The notes under the pieces: generated by a model
What the model saw: only the letters and a program-made list of their open reading frames with translations
Told to the model about the DNA's origin: nothing
Database searches by the model: none
DNA from: Strongyloides papillosus
Taxonomy: Eukaryota; Nematoda; Chromadorea; Rhabditida; Strongyloididae
NCBI GenBank assembly: GCA_005656395.1
Contig: SRSI01000008.1
Coordinates: 86,405-150,404 of the forward strand
Direction of reading: 5' to 3'
DNA length: 64,000 nt
Shown here: positions 20,372 to 32,160 of the stretch, piece after piece
Layout: every line of letters begins with the position of its first letter
Numbering within the stretch: the stretch's first letter is position 1
Translations under genes and position numbers: made by a program

Positions 20372-20700
20372 TACCAGTAAAATTTTATAAGACTTGGTGT
20401 CAAGGTATGCCAGAAAAACTAGATATACAAACTATCTATTTTATAAGTAAGACTTTATTAATTTAAATTGTGGCCACCTAAAGTAACATACAATAAACAT
20501 AAACAACGAAACTTAAATACTTACAATTTAATGGAAGGATATTACTTAATAAGCTTAAGTAGCAATGATAAAATGAGATAATATTAAATATTTAAAATGG
20601 AGAAAGATTTTGGAATGGCTTTGGCATACCGTTCCAAAAATACAATAGTACAAAAAGTCCAGGGTTTCCTCATAAGATGTAAACTCATCTTATTTACCAA
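20372..20700 (+). repeat. Dispersed repeat of about 320 bp, copy 1
   Basis: Matches 36853-37177 over its whole length with scattered differences, from 'cagtaaaatttta.aagacttggtgtcaag' to 'ctcataagatgtaaactcatctta'. It contains a 12-bp stem around TTTTGGAATGG/CCGTTCCAAAA and a terminal AAGATG/CATCTT hairpin. No coding capacity. The short ORF at 20597-20782 lies across its end and is not conserved in copy 2. Confidence 0.8.
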
Positions 20701-20795
20701 TACAAACAAGATGTCCCAAAAAAGAAACAATATTTTTATCCATTTAGAGTTATCTCTTTATTTTTTATTTTTAAAAATTTAACAAACAAAAAGAT

Positions 20796-21303
20796 TTATT
20801 TTTTATCAGGAAGTGCAATTTTATATAAAGTAGAATCATAAATTGTCAGGAGACCAGCAATGAAATAAACAATTCCCACTTCAAAATGACCAAGGACTTT
20901 GCCACTTATGAATTTTATTAAACTTAAATCAGTGTAAGTGTTTTGAATATTAAAATACAGACCTATTTCACCAATTCCACAAATGAAGTAAGCTAGAACG
21001 CATAAGTATATTGAAATCATGCTTTTATTGTAACAGAAAATTGAATGGCAAAAGAATCCAAGGAAGTTGTATAAGGCTACAAGTACTGTAAATGATAAAA
21101 TGCCCAGGTGAACGTAAGTAAGGGCATCATATAAATTCCATTTAAAAGGTTGAAAATGGAGGCATTGCCTTAATTTGACATAAATCAGCTGCTGATTCTT
21201 TACAGTAACCAGGTCCTACAATAATAAGAAAACCTGCACCAATTGTTTGTCCTTATGTTATTAGACGTACAATAAAAAGCTTTAAATCAGTTAGAAGGTG
21301 CAT
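20796..21303 (-). CDS. Multi-pass small membrane protein, one stop and one frameshift
   Basis: The ORF 20796-21020 is the C-terminal part, starting MISIYLCVLAYFICGIGEIG. Upstream in the same frame lies QPFKWNLYDALTYVHLGILS and another hydrophobic stretch. A T4 run at about 21153-21156 (read on minus) shifts the frame. The N-terminal frame, from ATG at 21301-21303, has GAGFLIIVGPGYCKESAADL and an in-frame TAA at 21253-21255. Altogether about four hydrophobic segments and about 165 residues, ending DKK. No family recognised. Hydrophobic pattern and frame continuity support a real gene; its present state is broken. Confidence 0.5.
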
Positions 21304-22107
21304 AAGTTTTTTTTATAAATGATATGAATAAAAATGTAATATTTATACTATAAAAAACTATTGATAACTTTTATTCCTTTTTTTAATCACTTTTTAAAGT
21401 TTCAATCAACAGGTGTATTGATATGTGTATTTTTGACAATTTAAATTTATAGTAATATTTATAAAAGTGTCCAAAAAATTTGTAAAGTAGTGATAAATAC
21501 TTAAAATAAAAAATGATAAATAAAATTTTATAAAATATGATTAATCCAAGCCTAGTATTGATATTTGTTTTTGTTATTTCATTGATATTTACAAAAATTA
21601 AAGAGATTTTCAAATGTTATTTGTAGGTTTTGTTACATCAATAAATTTTTAGTTTCGTTTAGTTGGTATTTATCATTGTAGTAATATTTTTTGTGTGGAC
21701 TACTCGAAGTTTCGACTTGAGAACAATTATATACTGTTAAGTAAAATAACAATTTTAAAAAAATTGTTAAAATTTCGAATAGGATAATAATTTTCTATTT
21801 ATATATTACATTAATTATCACATTCTGTTGTTGTAATTTCCAAGTGAATTCATATCAAACCATTCTTGATATTCCTTACTAAAAAATCTTAACTAGCCAT
21901 AGATTTTAATATAATATCCAACCTTTTGAATAATATTTTAGAAAAAAATATTCTATTGATAATTTCACTACAATTATCATATTACGAAAACACGAAATAA
22001 TTCTTCTTCTAATAGTCTAATTTTACCATTATAAGAATTATTAAAAATATTGCATTCTAATTAAAATATAGACATATCTATCATCTCCAAGGCTGATAAT
22101 CTAAAAT
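21304..22107. other. AT-rich gene-free stretch
   Basis: Only low-complexity short ORFs (such as 21383-21613, Phe/Tyr/Lys/Ile-rich) that I do not believe to be coding. Confidence 0.45.
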
Positions 22108-22345
22108 GTCCACTACACCAACAACTAATAATGAAGACAATCCATCTCCTGGAGATGAAGTTAAAAAAAACAAAAGTTAGTTTTTTTATCAATTTAATAA
22201 ATACTTTTTATAATTTCATAGTTTATTAAAAAGGAACGTCTTTTAGCAAAGTGTACTGGTGCATTATTTGTAATTACTCCTGTAGCTCTATTTGTACGTT
22301 TTAAATTTTATGAACAAATCTCAAAATATATTAGAGGAGTAATGG
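22108..22345 (+). CDS. Possible small membrane protein, two exons
   Basis: The ATG at 22108 starts MSTTPTTNNEDNPSPGDEVK. A GTTAGT donor and a 46-nt intron ending TTTCATAG follow. The next exon reads FIKKERLLAKCTGALFVITP in one frame and contains a hydrophobic segment. The two exons are joined in phase only if an A7 run just before the donor is one base too long. Downstream of about 22335 the sequence becomes a dispersed repeat, so the 3' end is unclear. No family recognised. Confidence 0.35.
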
Positions 22346-24000
22346 GGATGTGTAAATTATTTTCGATATTGAAACTTTTTTATATCTTAATATATGTAAC
22401 TTTATGTGCTGATTTCAAAAAACGCAATATGTTTTTAATCTGAAGTCCCGTTCTTGAGATACAGCTACTTAAAAATGTTTTGGTGTGTTATTCTTGACCC
22501 CCTTAGAGTTATTCGTTTTATCTGAAATTTTACAGGTATATATAGTTTTAAATACTAATAATATAAAAATAAAAAAAAGTTAAAATTTCAAGTTCATTCT
22601 TGAGGTTTTGGATTTTTTCCAAAATGACCGAAAAAAACCTAAATTCTTACATTTTAAAATGATATATCAGGATTCAGAGAAGAAAATCAAAAAAAAAAGA
22701 AAAAAAGCTATCCTAAGTTTCTCTTTATCTTACATTTTAAGTATAAACCCAAGAAAATCGGAAAACTTTAAGTACTATAAAATCGTTTTGGAAAATTTTT
22801 GAAAAAAAATGTTTTGAAAAAAATTTTTTGTGTTTTTTTAAAAAAAACATGTCAAGATGAAACTTTTTTGGTGAAGTGGTTTTACAACTTTTATGTAGAA
22901 TAAACTTCTCTATCAAATGAGATATATATCGAACTGATACATTTTGTCGTTCTTGAGATATAAAGAAAAAAGTAATTTTTATATATTAAAAAAAAGTGCA
23001 TTTTTTGGATTTCAAGAACGTAAAAAAGTTTCAATACGTTGATTTTCTTAAAAAATCGCAAAACGTTGCCCTGGGGAATTTTGTTACGAACATTTTAAGA
23101 TATTAACCGTTAATTTATCTCTATTCATTCTTGAGATAATCTCAAAGTAAATGCAGCAATTTTTTTTTCAACTTTTTAGAGTTTTTAAAAAAAGTATCTA
23201 AAGATGAAATTTTCTCGATATAAAATGTTAACAAAATTTATGTGGAATGTAATTCTCTATCGAATAACATATAGATCGTCTTAATCCCATTATCTGTTCT
23301 CGAGATAGATCTCATTAAGTACCAAATTCTGAAATTCGGTACCTCTATTTTTCCGTCAATACAGATTTTTTTACTCAAAATTCCACATATAGACGTAATT
23401 TTAATGCTTATTACATGCAAACTACAAAATTTACCAAAAAAGTCCGATCCCGAAAATAGTAAGTCATCGGAAATTTCCCCCATCTTTGAAGAAAAGTTTA
23501 CCTCTTTAAATGATTTTTGTTAAATGCACTCTTTTTTATTAAAATAAAAATGCATTTTAATGTGCTCAATAGAAAAAATAAATATTAGATTCATTTGAAT
23601 TTTTGCTCTTGAGATACGTCTATTTAAATGAGAATAATCTTGAAATGTTGTGATCCCCTAAAACTTTTTAAAAATGATCCTAATAACTAGAAATTTCACA
23701 GGTACGTCAATTTCTTATGGTTGTTATATATAAACAATAAAATTTACAAAAAAGTCCGATCCCAGAAAATAGTAAGTCATCAAAAATTCCTCTATATCTC
23801 AGAGGAAAAGTTTACTTCTTAAATAGTTTTCGTTATATGCACTTTTTTTATTAAAATAAAAATGTATTTTAAACATGTTGAACAGAAGAAATAAATATTA
23901 GCTTCATTTGAATTTTTGCTTTTGAGATACATCTACTTCATTGAGAATAATATTAAAATTTGTAATCTCCCAAAAAAAATTACAAGAACAACTGATTCTT
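22335..24000. repeat. Repeat-rich AT region with a duplicated block of about 315 bp
   Basis: 23431-23640 and 23740-23960 are two tandem copies sharing 'acaaaaaagtccgatcc...agaaaatagtaagtcat' and '(c)ttttgctcttgagatac.tctactt' blocks. 22335-22490 is a partial inverted match to 37355-37490 (shared 'cttgagatacagctacttaa' core). 'Ttcttgagata' motifs recur elsewhere in the stretch. No coding sequence supported. Confidence 0.6.
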
Positions 24001-25300
24001 TGAAAGAAAAACAAAAAACAACAATTTATAAAAGTCATTGGATTAATTGTTTTAAACAATTTTAAATATTAATTTATATTTTTAAGAATATAGTATATCA
24101 GATGGGTGGAAAAATTGGTTTTTATTTAATTATATATAATTTTTGTGCCGATTAAGATTTTTTTTAATCAGTGCAATATAGGATATATGAAAATTATTAC
24201 GATATGATAAAAAAATTAAAATCAAATTATATTTGGCTTTTTGAGATTTAACAAAATTTTCATTAAATATCATTTATTCTAGAATAGAATAGGTTTTTTC
24301 CTCTAAGTCTTTTATGTTAAAATGATCTAAACTAAATTGTCTCAAAATACCGCAATCTAGCCACACATTTGAAAAATTTTGAAAAAATGTTTACAAATTT
24401 ATGATAAAGCGATGCACATACTTATTTTTAAAAAAATGTAAAAATATCAAAAAGTTTTGCTATGCTTTATAAGAACTGGATAAAAAAGTTAGCTAAAATT
24501 CTAAGTCGAAACTATTCATCAAAACATTTTAAAAGTAAATTTTATAATATTTTATTAAAAAAATTCATCAATACTTTGATTTAAATATATTTTTATTTTT
24601 TTAAAGTCTATATAAATTTTTTACTACGAAAAGTGTCTGAGTAATTGTTTTGATTTATTTTTAATCTTATCAATTTAGAGAAATATTTTTATCATTTTGA
24701 ATACATTAAAAATTTGCGTTCTTATTTTTATAATACATTTTAAAAAGTTTTGTCAAAAAAATATAAAACAAAATAAAAAATATGCATTAAATTTGTAAAA
24801 GTATTTTTTATTATGCAACCAAAATGCGAAATTATAAAATAACAATCGCAAAAATTGGATTATTTTAGGTTAAATAATTATGAAATACTTATGATCAACC
24901 TCAAATATTATTAATATTTTAAAAAATTAGCCAAACTTAATATTAATCTCTATTTTTAATTTTTATCATATTAATTAACTTAAAACTTGCATATTAACAC
25001 TAATCAGAAGTCTAACGTAAACATTGTTCTTAATTTTTTATTTTTATATTAAAAATTCGTAAAAAATTATTCAAACTTAGAATATCAAATGAATTTAAAA
25101 TCATGAGGATATATAATAAAACAATTTTGATAAAGTATGTTTTATAAGCTTTTAATGTTCAAAAACCTATAAAATTTTAATAATAATTATTAATATTATA
25201 AAATACAAAAATGTTACTTGGAATATTAATATGTGTGTTATTATAAAACAAAAGATTTTTAAGTTTTTTAAATTCTAACATTTTAAAAAAATTCCCGCAA
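24001..25300. other. AT-rich gene-free stretch
   Basis: Low-complexity A/T sequence; no ORF, RNA gene or clear repeat seen. Confidence 0.5.
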
Positions 25301-25410
25301 GTATGTCGACGAACACAGCGAGTTGCTGCTTATGGAAAAAAAGTCCAGCCCTGTGGGCAAGCAGCGACGAGCGAAGCGAGGCTGCGGCTTGTTTGCCTTT
25401 AACGTGAGTT
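25301..25410. other. GC-rich block with palindromic CGAGCGAAGCGAG
   Basis: An abrupt GC-rich island in AT-rich sequence, directly at the 3' end of the helicase remnant. It includes the near-palindrome CGAGCGAAGCGAG and several GCAGC/GCTGC units. It could be a transposon terminus. Function unknown. Confidence 0.45.
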
Positions 25411-25417
25411 TATCCGC

Positions 25418-26750
25418 TTATTTACTATCCTTCATATAGTGAAGAATAGGATATCCTAAAATCTTTTCTCTTTGACTTGGTTGTACTTCATATAATTCAA
25501 ATGGAGGTAACTGGTTCATGTCACCTAAGAAGCATACGTTGGATGTTGGAAACTTGCTAAGAAGTAATATTGCTGTTGATGTTCTGACTTGTGATGCTTC
25601 ATCTACTATTTTGTGGTCAAAACCATTCTCTGTGTATGCTTTTGGTATTCCTCCTATAAGTAAATCTATTGTGCAAACAAAGATTTTTGGATTGATATAT
25701 TTCATTATTAAACTGGGTAACTTAGTTTCGGTATTTTTTAATCTACTTTTAGCATCATTTAAGTTTTTAAAATAATCTTCATTCAGATCTGTAACATTGG
25801 CCTTTAGAGAGCCGTATGATGCTTTATTGGATTGATAGAGTTGTAATTTATCTCTATCAATTTTTTCCATCTTGTCTTTTATACGCTCAAGACCGTGGCG
25901 GAAGTAGTATAATTCAGATCTGTTGTGTGTATCAGGATAGCGTACCATTGCCGATTTTGATTTTATTGACAAAACCATATTCGTCTCCGGGTCCCAAGTG
26001 AATAATCTTTCAAGTATGGCATCGCAGGCTTTGTTTGTTGGACCAACTACAAGATATCGTTTCCCGTAAGTTATTCCTGTTAACAAAGCGCTGCATATGG
26101 ATTGTGTTTTTCTAGTACCAGCAAGGAGCTAAGCATGATATCAATTTTGTACCACCACATATTGAGTTTGCTAACGCTTTTTGATGTTCATCCAAAGTGT
26201 CGTCGTGTAGTAAATTTCCTCTGTAAGATAACAGTGGAAACGTATTAATGTCAGATCTGAAGTCATGTTTTAAAATATCTAAAATAGGTATACTCATTTG
26301 TGTTCTCCAAAATGGCTTTAATTTTTCTTCTGCATCATCCTGATTAGTGAAAGGTATGATACCTGAAGGAATGCATTCGAACGATATTGATGAAGCCTTA
26401 GAAATTATAGGTCGTAGGTAAAAGTTTAATGCATTGATGTCATCGTTATCTTCATACGGCATTTCTACCGTGACATCTACTTCTTTACAAAATCCATTTG
26501 TCACCTTTACTGGCTTCGCAAAGGTCATGAATCCTTTAACAGAGTGCATTGTTTCATTGTGTTCGTACAGGTAACCATCGACTCGTGTCATAGTCTTATA
26601 TTCGAAACGTATTTTACATGGATTGCCTGCATTATAGCCTTTTGTTATCACTGAACTAGCATGGATTGCTTCGCCATCTTTCAGAAGTAGACTCACCCCA
26701 TACTCACCTGCGAATAAACATTTTTCCAAAAAAATTAAATTTTTATACAT
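25418..26750 (-). pseudogene. UPF1-like SF1 helicase fragment
   Basis: Two ORFs in different frames (26112-26750, then 25418-26086) form one domain series. The first ends HQKALANSICGGTKLISCLA and enters a Walker A region. An extra T near 26128 shifts the frame, and the motif reads A-G-T-R-K-T where G-T-G-K-T is expected, a loss of a key Gly. Next come GKRYLVVGPTNKACDAIL (motif Ia), KIVDEASQVRT (motif II, DEAS) and VCFLGDMNQLPPFE (motif III), as in UPF1/SMG2-like helicases. The region stops at 25418 before motifs IV-VI, so the C-terminal RecA domain is missing. An exon start with TTCGCAG/GT lies near 26720. With a broken Walker A, a frameshift and a truncation it is almost surely inactive. Confidence 0.75.
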
Positions 26751-26838
26751 ATCAAAATGAACATAAAAAATTACAAAAAAGCTGTACTAAATGTAATTAA
26801 TTGGTAACAACTAAATAATGGACCTTATATTTAACTTA

Positions 26839-28678
26839 TTAAACATTATAAATGATTTCTAATACTATGTTAGAATACTCTAGTAAAGACTCGCTGCCAG
26901 AAAAAGTATAATTATTGAATAATGTCATTAATTTTACATTTTTCCCATCCATTAATATTGCTCCAGATATTTTACTGATTCTCGTAATATCAGAAATATT
27001 ACAAAAGTCAATATCTTTTAAAGATTTTATTAATGTTCCTAGTTTTCCTCTTTTTTTAACCAGAGCACTCCTGTTTATTACAGAATGAAAACTTTCTGCA
27101 ATATTAGTTGTAAGAACTGTTTGCTTGAAAACTAAACATTGTGAAACTTTAAATTTTTTACCATCAGTTAGCCACTCTTTTAAAAGATAATTTTTAAATT
27201 TTAAAATTGAATTCTTTTTTTCTCTCAATAAATTTGCTATTCTTAAAATTTCAGGTTCAATGTGGACAGAATAAAATAAAAGACACTTATCTAAAGGAAA
27301 GAAAAACAATGTATAACAATGCTTAATCAATCTATATAAGTCTTTAGCATATCGCAGCTCATAATTCGATCTGAGATCATATCCTTCCACTTTACGTTGA
27401 TAGCACAATCCAAGTCCTACAGAGCGTAATTTTTTTTGAATATTTGTAATCGTATGAAAGTAACACAACTGAATCTTACAATCAAATATTTTCATAGCTG
27501 TATCATAAGCAGCAATTTCTTTATCACAAACTATTGTTTTTTGAGAGAATAAAGGGTCGATATTATGAAGTTGACACTCTTTAAAACATTCATTTCTAAC
27601 ATCTTGGAAAAATTTTTTATATGTGTCAGTCTTCTTATTCATTAGTAAACCAAATATCGCAGCTCTACCCTTTACCATCAATTTCACTTTTAGTTGAAAT
27701 AGTATACAATTGGAAATAGTTCTTTGCAACACATTTAAAAGTACCATCCATTACCCATATTGACGATTTACCCGCTTCAACTAAAGCTGGTCCAGATGCT
27801 AAAATAATGTATTTTTCATCAACAATACGTACAAAGTTTGAACCATATACAGTTGTTTTCAAATCTAGTGGTATATCAGATATGTCAAAGCTTTTTATTA
27901 AACTTTTGCTTTCAAGATTCTTTATATAAATTTGCTTACTTGGAAAATAAACATCACTTGTAATACCTAATGGATTAAGATTATTACTTATAGCAAATTT
28001 TGCAGCTAAATTTAACATGATCATATATGAATCACCTAACATTATAAGACCACTTGACACTTTTTTTGACATAATCATCTTGAATTGATCAATCAAAATT
28101 GGAAGAAAAAATATGTCTGAACAATTTTTATGATGCTTTGTTATTTGCATATTTTCTAGTGAAAATGTCCCATCTGCTAAAAATGTAGAAACGCAGTCTT
28201 TTTTACTTGTATTACAATTGAGATCTTTATTTTTTATATCATTTGTATATAAATGACGACAGCTAGTACAAATAAATTCGGACAAATTTCTTTTTGTACT
28301 GTTCAAAACATATCTTCTGCCTTTTAAAGCAAACAAATTAGACTCATTTTTGTTAAATTTTAAAAAACATCCTGTATTTTGACTTCTTTGTGTTTCTAGA
28401 TTAATAATAATGTGTCCAATATCATTAGCACCAATTGACTTAAAATCAAAACGATAAGCCGATATCTCTTGGTAATTATAATTAATTTCTGACTCAACTG
28501 ACACCTCATTAACATTCATTTCTTTTATTATTGTATATATCGTTTGTCTACATGGTACATTTTTAAAACCTTGAGATTCTAAAGAATTTTTAACTTTTTG
28601 AGCACTAATTCCTGGCACCATATTTAATAAATTCTTTATATGTAACATCGCTGATTCATTAAGTTTATGAGATGACAT
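26839..28678 (-). pseudogene. MULE-type transposase, one frameshift
   Basis: ORF 27665-28678 (337 aa) starts MSSHKLNESAMLHIKNLLNM with a helix-turn-helix-like N-terminus and a Cys-containing region (CTSCRHLY). It ends in WVMDGTFKCVAKNYFQLYTI, the DGTF box of MULE transposases. ORF 26839-27747 (302 aa) continues in another frame with IFGLLMNKKTDTYKKFF, IVCDKEIAAYDTAMKIF and CYFHTITNIQKK, the second Asp and the C-x-F-H box. The frames meet at a GGG run near 27669, so a one-base indel separates them. No SWIM finger seen at the C-terminus. Terminal inverted repeats were not located. Confidence 0.8.
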
Positions 28679-28756
28679 TTTTTGGTTGATTAAAAATCGA
28701 AAATTTTGACTTATATATAATTAAATTAACATTTTATTAAAATTTCTTCCCTACCA

Positions 28757-29032
28757 CTATACATATTTTCGTGGTGAGACAACAATTTTACAAAATGTAA
28801 AATTTTCCAGGTGAGTACTGGGTTTCCCCAGAAGTACACGGCCACTTAGCTTCAAAATTGTTGGATCCTTGTTGGAAGTAGATATTTTAACCATTCTCAT
28901 TGGTCGGGATTCTCTATCCAAACGACGATAATTGTATTCAAACTCCTTTAAATACAAAGAAAGAATATTATCTCCAATATCTACGGCATCAAGAAAAAGC
29001 TTAGGATTTGTCAGATCTGTGGTCTCATCCAT
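28757..29032 (-). CDS. Unrecognised 91-codon ORF, possibly a helicase 5' exon
   Basis: Starts MDETTDLTNPKLFLDAVDIG; balanced composition unlike random AT-rich ORFs, and the end FCKIVVSPRKY abuts a GTATAG donor-like site. It lies on the same strand upstream of the MULE and the helicase remnant. It could be an upstream exon of the helicase gene, with the MULE sitting in the intron; the phase at the junction is not settled. No family recognised. Confidence 0.4.
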   Translation of the reverse strand: MDETTDLTNPKLFLDAVDIGDNILSLYLKEFEYNYRRLDRESRPMRMVKISTSNKDPTILKLSGRVLLGKPSTHLENFTFCKIVVSPRKYV

Positions 29033-30620
29033 TATGTAACGTCTATAAAATTATTTGAAAGGTATATAATCAGGCCAAACTTACATGGATAATAATAGTT
29101 CGTATTTGAATGGAAAATAATCAAATGTTAACTTGAATTATGTGTTAATAATTCTCAGGAGAGGTTGAGCGAGTTTAAAAAGAAGCTGAAAAGTTGAAAT
29201 AAATTACAGAGTGATTATTGGAGTATCTGTAGGATATATAAATATGATGGTAAGATCGCGATTATATAAGAAGATACACTATAATCATGTAAATAAAAAT
29301 CACACAGTGTGTTGGTGCAGTTGTTGTATGAAGGGGTAAGGTCGTATTCGGCATTCTAAAATGAATACTTTTATTAGTAAATCAGGAATTGATAAAAGAA
29401 AAATGTGTACATAGTATGATAAACTTTAATTTGTAAGGAAGAATAATATAGATATTAAAAAGTGTATAATGGATATACAAAGTGTCGTGGAAGTTGATAT
29501 TGTAACAAGAAGTAGGTGGGCGAGAAGTTCTTAATGCTACTAAATGTTATAATGAACTATGTTAATAAAAATAATTGTGTAGAGGGGGTTGAATTTGGGA
29601 TATTCATGTATAAAACTTACATTACGTCAAATTGTTAAAGTGGCATAATTCATGGTAAGTATATCAAAAAATGTAGCTTCATAAGTTAATGTTAATTATT
29701 CTATTTTATTGTAGAATATAATATGTCAGATCTGTATATAATTAATAAAACTTGGCATATGTTAATAAGAAAAAAAGAATGTAATGGTGTGTTGAAATAT
29801 GTAGATAGGAATATTGGTAGAAAATTCTGGAACATTTGGAAAGTTGATAAAATTTGGTATAACGTTTTCATTCACATATATATTATTGTTATTTTATTCT
29901 TTCCCATATTAAAGAGGAGAGGTGAGTTTAAGTTGTTAACAACATATTGGTTTATCAGATCTGTCTATAAAATTAGAAATTAACGTGTCTGTAGTAAAAA
30001 ACTTACGAAAAAGTTTAGGTCCTTCTTATAATACCAATGACTATCGCATATATATAATAAGAAAGAAAATGTTTGGGAAGTAGGTGTTAAAAATAAAATT
30101 TCATCAAATACTAATGTATATATGCAGGTCATCTGTGGAAAGTTCTAGAAATTTCTCAATGGTGTCATGTTTTTGTACAAAACATTTGTTACGGTTTCGT
30201 CGGTTTTTTTGTGAATTTAATGTAATGGTTTTTTATTTTTTGATGAAGAGGGTTATTGCGATTGGCGACTTTAATATGTCGCAATTTATAATTTAACATA
30301 CTTACAATACAGATCTGAAAAACTTTTTAATAAATGTTATGTAGTAATATAAATATTCCAAGATATTAATATGGTGTTTTTAAATGTTATTGAATATTTT
30401 GACCCAATAGAAGAATTGACGCAGATGGTGATAGTCAGTGCGTGGTAATTTGATTTATATGAAATGTTGAATAGATCAATCAGATCAAAAAGCAATTCGT
30501 TTGTTAGAAGATTTGTGGTTTAGAAATGAAGCTTGTTATTATAAAAAGAAAAATGTTATGGATAATGGTCATTTTCAAGTTATTTTTATTTCTGCTTGAT
30601 ATAGTTCAACATAGTTAATC
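29033..30620. other. Gene-poor stretch
   Basis: Only short AT-rich ORFs (29723-29983, 30084-30296) with biased composition. I see no conserved motif, RNA gene or clean repeat. Confidence 0.4.
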
Positions 30621-31279
30621 ATGAAGGTTACATCTTCCAGTGGTGTAATAATTAATCTAGATAGTAATGTAAGTTTCTATTGTGGGTATATGTAAATGAC
30701 TAATGTTTAGGAATATGAAAGACTGTTAAAAATTTTCTTGCATCATCCTAAGTTAATTGGTGAAAATTCCGATGAAAGATATTTATCTCTTGCTAAAAGT
30801 TTGTCTGACTTAAGTGACAGAGTTACGAAGTTGGAGGAAAATTTGTTGGAATGCTGCAAGTTAACTCGTTCCTCTATAATGCGTAATGATAAAACATTAA
30901 TTGAGTTAAATAATATTTTCTGCTCTGAAATTAAAAAAGCTAAGGAAATTCTTTCATCCATCAATGGGAAAGTAATGGAGATCAATCAGCCTGCTATGAA
31001 GGAGGAATTAAAGTCTGATGAGAATGTAAGATTGAATTTATCTGAAAGTGAGAAGGTATCTGAAAAGTATAAGGTAATTCGTAATGGCAAGGTTGATGAT
31101 AACGTGGTAATGTTGAAAGTGTAGATAAATCTACGACTGTACAAAAGAAGAAGAAGAAAACCATTAATAAGGATTCTGAAGCTGAAAATATTTGGTATGG
31201 CAGTGATTCATCCGTACTAGCATCAGAGGCTTCGTTTGTATGGCTTGACTATGATAATATGGAGATTGATGACGAGTGA
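30621..31279 (+). CDS. Unrecognised coiled-coil protein with acidic tail, frameshifted
   Basis: Exon 1 (30621-30668, MKVTSSSGVIINLDSN) is joined by a 42-nt intron (30669-30710, GTAAGT..GTTTAG) in phase to an exon reading EYERLLKIFLHHPKLIGENS, then a coiled coil (LSDLSDRVTKLEENLLECCK) and Lys/Glu-rich sequence to TAG at 31122. A different frame, from about 31098, continues with lysine-rich and acidic coding-like sequence (SDSSVLASEASFVWLDYDN) to TGA at 31277, so one base is probably missing near 31095. It is small, charged and helical. It resembles in plan the decayed gene at 33941-34614, but no family is recognised. Confidence 0.5.
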
Positions 31280-31780
31280 AATAATATTAACCTAAATTCA
31301 GGTAATTTCTGGAATTTTATTATTGTTTTTAAAACGTTGTTATATATTGATAAATCATGGAAAATTATATGCTAACGTACTAGATAAATTTATTAGGACT
31401 TTGTCCGGGGTTTATTTTATAATTAGAGTAAAATTTATTGTGTGAGGCTTTAGTAAAACAAAATGATTCTACAACGAAAATGATGGCCAAATTGTATATA
31501 TAAACTCCTATTTCACCATCATTTCGTCATTATAAATATCTTATATTAATGTAATTGTAATTCTATTTTTAATGTAATTCATTTCAGACCCCGTTTTTTG
31601 TTATTATACTTATTTATATTTCTAATAAAGTCTTCCTTTATGCTTCTTGTACAGTTCTGAATACTTCAAGTAATTATCCTATATTTCTGAAGACTTTCCA
31701 GCATTGCTATCTTACAGATCTAATTAACTATAATTTGTATAAAATTTTAATTATCTCTTAAAATTACAGAGTCGGAGAAT
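31280..31780. other. AT-rich gene-free stretch
   Basis: No ORF or repeat recognised. Confidence 0.4.
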
Positions 31781-32160
31781 CGTCAAAGACTATATTATAC
31801 CAATAGATATCCATATTACTACCAACTCTTGTGGTACTTTATAAATAATTTTGTGGAAAAATTTTATGGGTGTTCACATATAAATAAAAGGGAATACAAG
31901 GAAATGGAAATTTTCGAGGAGTCAATTTTTAACGAAGAGATACAATTTCCGTTAAAATATATTGAAAATATCGACCCATAAATTATCAATAGGAATATTG
32001 TAAAATTGATTAAAAATGAACCTTATTATGTTTCTTAAAATTTCACCAAAAGGTTTAATAAGAATAAGATTAATAAAAATGAAGTTAACAAATTAACTGA
32101 AAGTGAAGTAAAAATTCTTTTAGAATTGGTAGAATATATGAAGAGAGAAAAAATAAAGGT
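31781..32160 (+). pseudogene. Decayed paralogue of the 35197-35913 protein
   Basis: After an acceptor TTACAG (about 31771), the frame gives ENRQRLYYTNRYPYYYQLLW, matching ENRQRVMNQYKYPYFYHTLW of the minus-strand gene. Further matches are EFPLKYIENI-like and NKLTESEVKILLELVEYMK. At least two TAA codons interrupt it; one stands where the paralogue has Tyr. It ends at a GT donor-like site near 32160. Confidence 0.6.

Noticed and set aside
29723..30296. Small ORFs at 29723-29983 and 30084-30296 as genes
   Set aside because: AT-driven composition, no motif, no splice context.
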